28,786 bases of DNA from assembly GCA_024690695.1 (NCBI GenBank), contig JAILOS010000071.1:1-28786 (forward strand). Reading direction: 5' to 3'. This stretch comes from Oscillospiraceae bacterium. GTDB lineage: Bacteria > Bacillota_A > Clostridia > Oscillospirales > Oscillospiraceae. The notes beneath the pieces are model-generated. The model did no database searches, had not been told where the DNA came from, and saw only the letters and a list, made by a program, of their open reading frames with translations. The position numbers and the translations under genes were made by a program. How positions within the stretch are numbered: the first letter of the stretch is position 1; every line of letters begins with the position of its first letter. Positions 7,783 to 14,251 of the stretch are shown here, piece after piece.

Positions 7783-7788
7783 TATAAT
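7783..7788 (+). promoter_or_regulatory. Candidate -10 box for the ribbon-helix-helix gene
   Basis: A perfect TATAAT overlaps the first possible ATG (7787). No good -35 is seen. If it is used, transcription starts near 7795, which excludes the ATG and supports the TTG start at 7814. Confidence 0.4.
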
Positions 7789-7813
7789 GATTACAGAATG
7801 CGAGGTGGAGCCA

Positions 7814-7996
7814 TTGAAAAACGAGCCCCTGATCATAAAAAAGCGCGGCGAGGACGGCAACCGCATCATCTCCGTCCGGATCCGGGAAGAGACGCTGAGC
7901 GCGCTGGACAAGCTGGCCGCGGAGACGAATTATTCCCGCAACGAGCTGATCAATCTGATCCTGCAGCACGGGCTGGAAAACATAGAAATACGTTGA
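7814..7996 (+). CDS. Small ribbon-helix-helix (CopG/Arc-like) protein
   Basis: 60 residues when started at TTG 7814, which has GAGGTGGAG at the right distance. The in-frame ATG at 7787 has no Shine-Dalgarno site and overlaps a -10 box. The protein shows RIISVRIREETLSALDKLAAETNYSRNELINLILQHGLENIEI: a beta strand (ISVRI) followed by two helices with SRNELINLIL, the standard ribbon-helix-helix fold of DNA-binding dimers. No toxin gene follows, so an antitoxin role is not supported; a stand-alone regulator is more likely. It is divergent from the BspA-like gene, whose AT-palindrome promoter it could control (inference). Confidence 0.75.
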   Translation: MKNEPLIIKKRGEDGNRIISVRIREETLSALDKLAAETNYSRNELINLILQHGLENIEIR

Positions 7997-8023
7997 ACCC
8001 CGGCGGGGCTGACCCGCCTGGGT
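7994..8023 (+). terminator. Imperfect terminator hairpin, left copy
   Basis: The unit begins at the TGA of the ribbon-helix-helix gene. ACCCCGGCGGG and CCCGCCTGGGT pair with one mismatch across GCTGA. It has no T-run. A cleaner copy with a T-run lies 203 bp downstream (8197-8226). Confidence 0.5.
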
Positions 8024-8031
8024 CAATGTGC

Positions 8032-8190
8032 AGACAAACCCTATTCTGTCATTGCGAGCCAGCGCCGCAGCGTTGGCGCGGCAATCCGTTCTTTTTGAAA
8101 AAAGAAGGAATTTCAACGTTTTTTGGATGCGGATTCCCACACCGGCGACATCGGTCGCTGGTGCGGAATGACAGGAAACGGACTTTGTCT
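8032..8190. mobile_element. MITE-like non-coding element
   Basis: Nested inverted ends: AGACAAA (8032-8038) with TTTGTCT (8184-8190), and CTGTCATT (8046-8053) with AATGACAG (8167-8174). There is no coding capacity. The TGTCAT/ATGACA ends are shared with the elements at 3828-3946, 10424-10538 and 20398-20515. It sits between the two copies of a terminator. Confidence 0.6.
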
Positions 8191-8196
8191 ACAGTC

Positions 8197-8232
8197 TGAA
8201 CCCGGGCGGGGCTGACCCGCCCGGGTTTTTTG
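8197..8232 (+). terminator. Perfect terminator, right copy
   Basis: ACCCGGGCGGG pairs perfectly with CCCGCCCGGGT across GCTGA, followed by TTTTTT. Confidence 0.85.
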
Positions 8233-8265
8233 ACGCTTCTTTTTCTGTTTTTTTCAAAACAGGGC

Positions 8266-8294
8266 TTGACAAGCGCGGCGATCTGTGTTATTGT
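8266..8294 (+). promoter_or_regulatory. Promoter of the gntR-ABC operon
   Basis: A perfect -35, TTGACA (8266-8271), is followed 17 bp later by TATTGT (8289-8294). Confidence 0.7.
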
Positions 8295-8303
8295 TTTAAT
8301 CGC

Positions 8304-8327
8304 TTAATACATTAACACACTAATACA
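8304..8327 (+). promoter_or_regulatory. Triple 8-bp repeat, candidate GntR operator
   Basis: Three adjacent octamers TTAATACA, TTAACACA and CTAATACA lie just downstream of the -10 box and upstream of the ribosome site. The flanks CGCT and AGCG add a short outer inversion. The position suits autorepression by the GntR protein encoded next. Confidence 0.5.
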
Positions 8328-8352
8328 GCGACACAAAGGAGGTGGGCCGGAC

Positions 8353-8733
8353 TTGAACCGGGAATTTCGCAGCGATCTGCCGATCTACGTCCAGCTGATC
8401 CGGCAGATCCGGCAGGAGATCGTCTCCGGCGCGATGCCGCCCGGGGAGCGCCTGCCCTCGGTGCGCGAGATCGCGGCGGAGCTGGGGGTCAACCCCAACA
8501 CGGTGCAGCGCGCGCTGCAGGAGCTGGAGCGCGACGGGCTGATTTACACGCAGCGGACCAGCGGACGCTTCGTCACGGAAGACGCCGCGGCGATCAGCCG
8601 CTGCCGGGAGATGCTCGCCGGGGAACTGATCAGGGATTTTCTGGCGGCGATGACGCCGCTGGGCTATCAGCGGCAGGCTATTGTGAGGCTGCTGCAGGAA
8701 GAAAAGGAGGAAGAACATGAGTGCGATTCTTGA
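8353..8733 (+). CDS. GntR-family transcriptional regulator, YtrA-like
   Basis: 126 residues started at TTG 8353, with AAAGGAGGTGGG immediately upstream. It has the N-terminal GntR winged helix (FRSDLPIYVQLIRQIRQEIVSGAMPPGERLPSVREIAAELGVNPNTVQRALQELERDGL as spaced motifs) and only a short helical C-terminal tail of about 50 residues, as in the YtrA subfamily, with no ligand-binding domain. YtrA-type regulators usually repress an adjacent ABC transporter operon in response to cell-wall antibiotics or envelope stress. Its stop overlaps the ABC ATPase start by 17 bp, so the genes are transcribed and probably translated together. Confidence 0.93.
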   Translation: MNREFRSDLPIYVQLIRQIRQEIVSGAMPPGERLPSVREIAAELGVNPNTVQRALQELERDGLIYTQRTSGRFVTEDAAAISRCREMLAGELIRDFLAAMTPLGYQRQAIVRLLQEEKEEEHECDS

Positions 8734-9415
8734 ATGCCGGGGGCTGACGAAGCGCTTCGGCCGCGTTACGGCGCTGGACGCCGTGGATCTGCGCATCGAG
8801 CCAGGGCGCGTCGTGGGCCTGCTGGGGCCGAACGGCAGCGGCAAAACCACGCTGATCAAGCTGGCCAACGGCCTGCTGACGCCGTCTCAGGGCGAGATCC
8901 TGATCGCCGGGCAGAAGCCCGGGCCGGCCAGCAAGGCGATCGTTTCCTATCTGCCGGACCGGAACTATCTGCCGGACTGGATGAACGTCCGCCAGATGCT
9001 GGACTTTTTTGAAGATTTCTACGCCGATTTTCGGCGCGACAAGGCGCAGGAGATGCTCGCGCGGCTGGCGATCGAGGAGAACATGCGCCTCGGACAGATG
9101 TCGAAGGGCACGCGCGAGAAGGCGCAGCTGATCCTGGTGATGAGCCGCGAGGCGGAGCTCTATCTGCTTGATGAGCCGATCGGCGGCGTCGACCCTGCGA
9201 CGCGCGACTTCATTCTCGACACGATCATCCGCAACTACAACCCTTCGGCCTCGGTCGTGATCTCCACGCACCTGATCGCCGACGTGGAAGCGGTGCTCGA
9301 CGAGGTCGTGTTCATCCGAAGCGGCCGCATCCTGCTCCAGAGCTCCGTGGATGAGATCCGCGGGCAGCAGGGCAAGAGCGTGGACGCGTACTTCCGGGAG
9401 GTGTTCAAATGTTAG
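8717..9415 (+). CDS. ABC transporter ATP-binding protein (YtrB-like)
   Basis: 232 residues. Walker A GPNGSGKT (37-44), a degenerate signature MSKGTREK (128-135) in place of LSGGQ, Walker B LYLLDE (148-153), a D-loop GGVD, and H-loop His185 in ISTH. The weak signature is usual for YtrB/BcrA-like ATPases linked to YtrA regulators. It hydrolyses ATP to drive the permease encoded next, whose start codon overlaps this stop by 7 bp. The likely process is export or removal of an envelope-active compound, inferred from the regulator type. Confidence 0.94.
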   Translation: MSAILECRGLTKRFGRVTALDAVDLRIEPGRVVGLLGPNGSGKTTLIKLANGLLTPSQGEILIAGQKPGPASKAIVSYLPDRNYLPDWMNVRQMLDFFEDFYADFRRDKAQEMLARLAIEENMRLGQMSKGTREKAQLILVMSREAELYLLDEPIGGVDPATRDFILDTIIRNYNPSASVVISTHLIADVEAVLDEVVFIRSGRILLQSSVDEIRGQQGKSVDAYFREVFKC

Positions 9416-10260
9416 GCAAACTGATCAAACACGAGCTGCGCGCGACCCGGCGCAAAATGCTGCCGATGTTCGGCGTGCTGGCGCTGCTGGCCCTGCTGTC
9501 CAACGTCTCGCTTCGTATGGCGGACGCCGATCTGGGCGGCACGCTGATGCGGGTGCTGACGGGGATTTTCGTCTCGGTCTTCTTCATCGGGATCATCGTC
9601 GCCTGGGTCATGGCTCTGGTCCTGATGATCTCCCGCTATTACCGCAATCTTCTCAAGGACGAGGGCTATCTGAGCTTCACCCTGCCCACCAACGCGCACG
9701 CGCTGGTCTGGGCGAAGCTGATCGTCTCCTCGCTGTGGTTTTTGGCCGTCTCGCTGCTGAGCCTGCTTCTTTTCGCCCTGACGGTCCTCAACGTCGCCGA
9801 TCTGAGCGGCGCCGATCTGGGCAGCTTCTTCAGGGACCTCGAGGCTCTCTCGGACTATCTGCGGGAAGAGGGCGTGACCGGGGGCAATCTCGTGCTGCTC
9901 GGTCTGGAGCTGATCGCGGCCTTTATTCTCAGCTGCCTGACGACCAGCCTGCATTTCTACGCCGCGATGGGCATCGGCCAGATGTCCGCCACGAAGAAGG
10001 CTCTTTGGAGTGTGCTGTCCTTTATCGGCATCAGCATCGTGTTCCGCATCGTCGCCGCGACCCTGTTGAGCGGTTTGTCCGCCAGCGGCAGCCTTGACAT
10101 CGTGGCCGACAACATCAACGAGCTGGTCGAAACGGTTCCCGGCGCCTTCAAGGCCATGAACGCCGGTCTCGGCTGGACCATGCTGGCGGAGCTGCTGCAG
10201 TGCGCGGTGCTCTATTTTGTCTCGGTCCTGACGCTGCAGAAAAAGCTGAATCTGGCCTGA
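9409..10260 (+). CDS. ABC-2-type permease subunit
   Basis: 283 residues with about six hydrophobic segments: approximately 19-37, 47-75, 104-128, 162-185, 197-220 and 258-275. It begins MLGKLIKHELRATRRKMLPMFG, a cytoplasmic amphipathic start typical of ABC-2 permeases. There is a larger extracytoplasmic loop between the last two membrane segments. It overlaps the ATPase gene (ATG within the ATPase stop region), so it is the last gene of a three-gene regulator-ATPase-permease operon. The substrate is unknown. Confidence 0.88.
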   Translation: MLGKLIKHELRATRRKMLPMFGVLALLALLSNVSLRMADADLGGTLMRVLTGIFVSVFFIGIIVAWVMALVLMISRYYRNLLKDEGYLSFTLPTNAHALVWAKLIVSSLWFLAVSLLSLLLFALTVLNVADLSGADLGSFFRDLEALSDYLREEGVTGGNLVLLGLELIAAFILSCLTTSLHFYAAMGIGQMSATKKALWSVLSFIGISIVFRIVAATLLSGLSASGSLDIVADNINELVETVPGAFKAMNAGLGWTMLAELLQCAVLYFVSVLTLQKKLNLA

Positions 10261-10269
10261 GCGATTTCA

Positions 10270-10300
10270 GAGGAGGGGCGCGAGCCCCTCCTCGTCTTTT
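10270..10300 (+). terminator. Terminator of the gntR-ABC operon
   Basis: GAGGAGGGGC (10270-10279) and GCCCCTCCTC (10284-10293) form a 10-bp stem with a GCGA tetraloop, followed by a T-rich stretch. Confidence 0.85.
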
Positions 10301-10360
10301 CGTTTTCGCCGGCCGACGCGCCGAAAAAGCCGGGGCTCCTCTTGCAGGGGGGGCCAAAAC

Positions 10361-10412
10361 GGGCGGGAGCAAGGTTTCCAGGAAACCTTGCTCCCGCCCG
10401 GGCTGTTTTTTC
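10361..10412. terminator. Repeat-borne strong hairpin, probably a bidirectional terminator
   Basis: A 19-bp stem (10361-10379 with 10381-10399) is followed by a T-run on the plus strand and by TTTT on the minus strand. It is the second copy of the hairpin at 3765-3804. It may also stop the minus-strand sugar operon that ends at 10748. Confidence 0.75.
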
Positions 10413-10423
10413 TTGTTTTAACC

Positions 10424-10735
10424 TGTCATCCTGAGGAGCCGAAGGCGACAAAGGATCTGCGGGGGGAATTTGGAATGGAGGGAACGGGATCTTCCTCGCT
10501 TTTTCGCTGCAGATTCTTCGCTGACGCTCAGAATGGCAGACCTTTTCGGTTTCAGCGGAACGGGCGACCGCAAGGGTCGCCCCTACGCTCGCCCTTGCCT
10601 TCCCGCCCGCGATCTCGCGGAAACGCCGCGGCGATCCCGTAGGGGCGGCTATCAGCCGCCCGCCAACGAAAACCTCGTCTCTTCTCCGTAGGGGCGCCCC
10701 TACGGTCGCCCGCCGCCTTCCCGGCAGGTGGGGAA
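10424..10735. repeat. Composite intergenic repeat block B
   Basis: A direct relative of block A. It holds a TGTCAT-ended element (10424-10538, right end ATGGCA), then the GCAA-loop hairpin (about 10562), the AGCCGCCC hairpin (about 10639) and a further GGGGCG unit near 10688. No gene was recognised between 10261 and 10747. Confidence 0.8.
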
Positions 10736-10747
10736 GACAGAGGGCGG

Positions 10748-11650
10748 CTATTCGCGCGCCGGGTGCAGCCGCTCGCGCAGGAGGATCAGCGCGGCGCCCG
10801 CCAGCACCGTGGCGACGCCGATCAGCTTGCCGGCGGTCAGCGTCTCGTGCAGAAACAGCACGCCGATCAGGCAGCTCAGGATCGGCATCAGCAGCAGATA
10901 GAGCTTCACGGTCCAGACCTCGCGGCGGCGGAGATTGCGGTAATAGCAGAAGTAGATCCCCGTCTGCGCAAGGCCGCCGAGCGCGACGAGCCACCAGAGC
11001 CCGGCGTTTCCGACGGCGGGCAGCGCCGCCGCGCCGCCGCTCAGACCGGCCGCCGCGCCGAAAAGCAGCAGCACGACGAAGTTGTTGTAATACGAGATGC
11101 GGTCGGCCTCCTCGCCGAAGCGCTCCTGCGCGGCCTTGATGATGAAGGCGTTGGCCGTGACGCAGGCGGCGCTGAGCAGGAAGAACAGATCCCCCGGCGC
11201 GAAGCGCAGCCCCGTCAGATCCACGCCCAGCACCAGCAGCACGCCGACGAGCATCACCGCCGTGCCCAGCCAGTCGCTCGCGTAGAGCTTCTTGCGGTAT
11301 ACGGCGACGGAGACGAGGTTGACCATCAGCACATCGGTTTTCAGCAGGGCCGTGCCGGCGCCGAGGCTGCCCCCGGCGTAGCCGAGATTGGCGAAGAGGT
11401 CCAGCAGAAAGCCGAACAGGCCGATCACCAGCAGGATCGGCAGCGCGCGGCCGGGGCGGAACAGCTCGCGGAAATGCCCGTCCAGCAGCAGCTGCGCCGT
11501 CAGAAACACGAGCGCCGACGCGCGCAGCAGAAAGCCCGTCAGCAGCGGCGAGCCGGTGGCGTCCACGAGCACCTTCGAGGCCGTGTAGTACACCGACCAG
11601 GACAGCACCATGCCGCCGATCAGCAGCGCGTCCGTGAGCTTCGTCTTCAT
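10748..11650 (-). CDS. EamA/DMT-family membrane transporter
   Basis: 300 residues with about ten transmembrane helices in two repeated halves, the EamA (drug/metabolite transporter) pattern. The first half begins LLIGGMVLSWSVYYTASK and the last helix ends LAGAALILLRE. The ATG overlaps the stop of the dehydrogenase gene (ATGA), so it is the fifth and last gene of the minus-strand operon. EamA proteins export or import small metabolites. In this operon a natural role would be removing the reduced end product made by the dehydrogenase, or moving the sugar; the sequence does not decide between them. Confidence 0.87.
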   Translation of the reverse strand: MKTKLTDALLIGGMVLSWSVYYTASKVLVDATGSPLLTGFLLRASALVFLTAQLLLDGHFRELFRPGRALPILLVIGLFGFLLDLFANLGYAGGSLGAGTALLKTDVLMVNLVSVAVYRKKLYASDWLGTAVMLVGVLLVLGVDLTGLRFAPGDLFFLLSAACVTANAFIIKAAQERFGEEADRISYYNNFVVLLLFGAAAGLSGGAAALPAVGNAGLWWLVALGGLAQTGIYFCYYRNLRRREVWTVKLYLLLMPILSCLIGVLFLHETLTAGKLIGVATVLAGAALILLRERLHPARE

Positions 11651-12747
11651 CGCAGCGCTTCGAACATCGCCTCAAGCTCCTTTTCGCCGAGCTTCACGGG
11701 GTTGTTCTTCATCAGCGGATGGACGGCGCAGGCGGCGGCCAGCGAGGGGACGTCCACGTCGCCGAGCTCCGACAGGCGCGTGCGCAGCCCGGCCAGCGCC
11801 TTGAGCGCGCGGATGCGCTCCGCGAGCTCCGCGCAGTCCTTCAGTCCGACGGCGCGCGCCAGACGCTCCAGCCGCTCGTCGGCGTTGATCGCCACGAGAC
11901 TGTCGAGCGTGAAGGCGCAGGCCTCGCCGTGGGGCAGATGGAAGCGCTCGGAGAGCGGATAGCTGCAGGCGTGGCAGGCGGCGGTCTTCGGCAGGGCGAA
12001 GCTCAGCCCGCCGAGAAGCGAGGCGTAGGCCATCGCGCTGCGGGCCTCGCGGTCGCCGCCGTCGCGGTAGACGCGCTCGAGGTTTTCCAGCACCAGGCGC
12101 ACCGCTTCGATCGCCAGCAGGTCGGTGATCGGCTGGTGGCCGACGCTCCAGTAGCCCTCGATCGCGTGGGCCATCGCGTCGAGCCCGGTGTTCATCGTCG
12201 TGCGGGGCGGCACGCTCAGGCTCAGCTCCGGGTCGACCAGCGCGGCCTTCGGCATGAAGGCCGGGTGGTTGATCGTCTTCTTCTCGCTCTCATGGCTGAC
12301 GACGGAGACCTGCGTCACCTCGCTGCCGGTGCCGGCGGTGGTCGGCACGGCGACGATCGTAAGGCGGCTCGCGGCGTCGAAGGCGCGGCGGCCGCGGTAG
12401 TAGTCGATCGCCTCGCCCTCGTTGGGCGCGACGGCGGCCGCGAACTTGGCGGTGTCGATGGAGCTCCCGCCGCCCACGCCGATCACGGCGTCGGCCCCGA
12501 GGGCGCGGCAGAGGCGCACGGTCTCCTCCACGCCGGCGAGCTGCGGATTCTGCTCCACGGCGCCGAAAACGCCGGCGATGCGCCCGTTCTCCGCGGCCAT
12601 CGCCTCGGCCCGCGGGGCAAAATGCCGCCCGCAGACCAGCACGGCGCGGGAAACGCCCAGCTCGTCCAGCAGCGCGCCGAGACGCTCGAAGGCGCCCGCG
12701 CCGAAGACGATCTTCACCGGCTGGGTGTAAATGAAATCAGGCGTCAT
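11647..12747 (-). CDS. Iron-containing alcohol dehydrogenase (candidate aldehyde reductase)
   Basis: 366 residues of the Fe-ADH fold. The nucleotide-binding GGGSSIDTAK is at 92-101 and PTTAGTGSEVT at 135-145. Metal ligands by motif alignment are D190, H194, H259 and H273 (PHG). The residue four after H259, usually a second His (H267 of FucO), is Tyr263 (HACSYPL). I recall a HAxSYPL form in Fe-ADHs reducing phosphonate-type aldehydes, and Fe-ADHs also reduce sulfoacetaldehyde (SarD). The start overlaps the end of the RpiB-like gene by 11 bp, behind a GAGGAGGAG site inside that gene. In context it may reduce a C3 aldehyde such as sulfolactaldehyde with NADH (inference). A general alcohol dehydrogenase role is the alternative. 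Confidence 0.92.
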   Translation of the reverse strand: MTPDFIYTQPVKIVFGAGAFERLGALLDELGVSRAVLVCGRHFAPRAEAMAAENGRIAGVFGAVEQNPQLAGVEETVRLCRALGADAVIGVGGGSSIDTAKFAAAVAPNEGEAIDYYRGRRAFDAASRLTIVAVPTTAGTGSEVTQVSVVSHESEKKTINHPAFMPKAALVDPELSLSVPPRTTMNTGLDAMAHAIEGYWSVGHQPITDLLAIEAVRLVLENLERVYRDGGDREARSAMAYASLLGGLSFALPKTAACHACSYPLSERFHLPHGEACAFTLDSLVAINADERLERLARAVGLKDCAELAERIRALKALAGLRTRLSELGDVDVPSLAAACAVHPLMKNNPVKLGEKELEAMFEALR

Positions 12748-13213
12748 AGATCTCCTCCTCGATCCGCTCGAGCTGCGCGGCGAATTTGTGCATGTTCTCC
12801 GCGCGCCAGTCCTCCAGGCCCTCGCACCAGGCGGTGTTCAAAAAGGCCTTCACCATCTCGACGGCCATCTCCGGCCCGACGATCCAGCCGCCCATGCACA
12901 GCACCTTCGCGTTGTTGATCGCGCGGGCCATGCGGGCCGAGTAAACGCCCTCGCAGGCCACGGCGTGCACGCCGCGGAATTTGTTGGCGACGACGCTCAT
13001 GCCGGCGCCGGTGCCGCAGATCAGCACGGCAAAGTCGTATTCGCCGCTCTGCACCCGGGGCGCGACCTCGCTCGCCACCCGGTAATAGGGGTGGACCTCC
13101 GCAAGATCCGTGGTCCCGAGGTCGTCGAAGGCATAGCCTTCTTCGGCGAGCCAGGCCTTGACGGCCTCCTTGACGGCAAAGCCGGATTTATCGCTTCCGA
13201 TCGCAAGCTTCAT
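12737..13213 (-). CDS. RpiB/LacAB-family sugar isomerase, divergent active site
   Basis: 158 residues (RpiB is usually about 150). The catalytic Cys is kept: CGTGAGMS, C66. Residues that normally open the ring or hold phosphate are changed. The N-terminal GSDH is GSDK (K9), the HNDANVL motif is INNAKVL (I99), and the C-terminal GGRHxxR segment is replaced by a longer, acidic and Trp-containing stretch. The fold and aldose-ketose isomerase chemistry are therefore likely, but ribose-5-phosphate is an unlikely substrate. In the sulfo-transketolase pathway a LacAB/RpiB relative (SqwI) interconverts 4-deoxy-4-sulfo-erythrose and -erythrulose, which fits. An AAGGAG site precedes the ATG. The gene lies 110 bp after the transketolase C-subunit gene, with a hairpin between. 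Confidence 0.88.
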   Translation of the reverse strand: MKLAIGSDKSGFAVKEAVKAWLAEEGYAFDDLGTTDLAEVHPYYRVASEVAPRVQSGEYDFAVLICGTGAGMSVVANKFRGVHAVACEGVYSARMARAINNAKVLCMGGWIVGPEMAVEMVKAFLNTAWCEGLEDWRAENMHKFAAQLERIEEEIYDA

Positions 13214-13276
13214 AGGGTTCTCCTTCCTTACAGGCTCCCCCGACAGGCGCGGCCGACGGAGGGGCTTCTCTCTTCA

Positions 13277-13307
13277 CCCAAACGCCCCCTGTCCGGGGGC
13301 GTTTGGG
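13277..13307. other. 13-bp hairpin between the transketolase and isomerase genes
   Basis: CCCAAACGCCCCC (13277-13289) and GGGGGCGTTTGGG (13295-13307) pair perfectly with a 5-nt loop. In the transcribed (minus) direction no U-run follows, so it is not a classical terminator; mRNA processing or partial attenuation is possible. Confidence 0.6.
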
Positions 13308-13322
13308 TCCTTTTCTGTGAAC

Positions 13323-14246
13323 TTACTTGAGGCTGACGGCCTTTTTGGCTTCCGACACGATGTGCTCTACGGTCAGCCCCATCGTCTCGCGCAGATACGG
13401 CAGCTTGCCGACCTCGCCGAAGCGGTCCTCCACGCCGACGGCGCAGACGGGGATCCGCTCCTCGGCCAGCGCTTCCAGCACCGCCGAGCGCAGGCCGCCG
13501 ATGACGTTGTGGTTTTCCACGGTCAGCACGGCGCCGGTCCTGCGCGCGGAGGCGAGCACGCTCTCGCGGTCGATGGGCTTGATCGTGTGGACGTTGAGGA
13601 TCTCGGCGTCCAGCCCCTCGGCGGCGAGGAGCTCGCCGGCGCGCAGCGCGTCGGCCGTCAGCATGCCGCTGACGAAAATGCTCAGGTCGCGGCCCTCGCG
13701 GAGCGTGTCGGCCTTGAAGAGCTCGAAGCGGTAGTCCTCGCCGAAGACGGCGGGCGTCTCCTTGCGGAACAGACGCACATACACGGGCCCGTTATAGGCG
13801 TTGATCACGGGGAGCGCGGCGCGCAGCTGCGTCTCGTCCACGGGCTCGAAGATCACGAGGCCGGGGATCGAACGCAGGACGCCGACGTCCTCCATGCTCA
13901 TGTGCGTGCCGCCGTTGAGCTCGGCGGATATGCCGGGATCGGTGCCGACGATCTTGACGTTGCTGCCGGCGTAGCAGATCGAGATCGCGATCTGGTCGCA
14001 GATGCGGCGGCTGGCGAAGGGCGTGAAGCTCTCGATCCAGGGCTTGAAGCCGTAGCTCGCGAGACCCGCGGCGATCGAGGCCATGTTCTGCTCGGCCACG
14101 CCGCAGTCGAAGGTCTGTTCGGGGAAGCGGTCGTACAGGGCGCGGGTACCGCTGGCCTTCGCCAGGTCCGCGTCCAGGATGCACACATGCCGGTCGGCGG
14201 TCATCAGGCCCGCCATCACTTCGGCGTAAGCAGCTCTCATTTCCAT
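13323..14246 (-). CDS. Transketolase, C-terminal (pyrimidine/transketolase-C) subunit
   Basis: 307 residues from the ATG at 14246, which follows the N-subunit stop by 5 bp and uses a GGGGGGAGTG ribosome site. The conserved glutamate that activates the thiamine ring is E52 in CGVAEQNMASIAAGLA. The central pyrimidine-binding domain is followed by the transketolase C-terminal domain (LNVHTIKPIDRESV, VLTVENHNVIGGLRSAV). Together with the N-subunit it makes a split transketolase, a common form in Clostridia, transferring two-carbon ketol units to an aldose phosphate. The operon context suggests a specialised acceptor or donor sugar (SqwH-like), but housekeeping pentose-phosphate work cannot be excluded. 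Confidence 0.94.
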   Translation of the reverse strand: MEMRAAYAEVMAGLMTADRHVCILDADLAKASGTRALYDRFPEQTFDCGVAEQNMASIAAGLASYGFKPWIESFTPFASRRICDQIAISICYAGSNVKIVGTDPGISAELNGGTHMSMEDVGVLRSIPGLVIFEPVDETQLRAALPVINAYNGPVYVRLFRKETPAVFGEDYRFELFKADTLREGRDLSIFVSGMLTADALRAGELLAAEGLDAEILNVHTIKPIDRESVLASARRTGAVLTVENHNVIGGLRSAVLEALAEERIPVCAVGVEDRFGEVGKLPYLRETMGLTVEHIVSEAKKAVSLK

Positions 14247-14251
14247 GCTCT

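Noticed and set aside
7787..7789. ATG start for the ribbon-helix-helix gene
   Set aside because: No Shine-Dalgarno site and overlap with a TATAAT box; TTG 7814 behind GAGGTGG is better.
7814..7996. Type II antitoxin reading of the ribbon-helix-helix protein
   Set aside because: No toxin-sized gene follows; a terminator comes at once after the stop.
7604..8140. Minus-strand frame of 178 codons over the small regulator gene and MITE-like element
   Set aside because: It spans terminators and a repeat element, without a ribosome site or recognisable motif.
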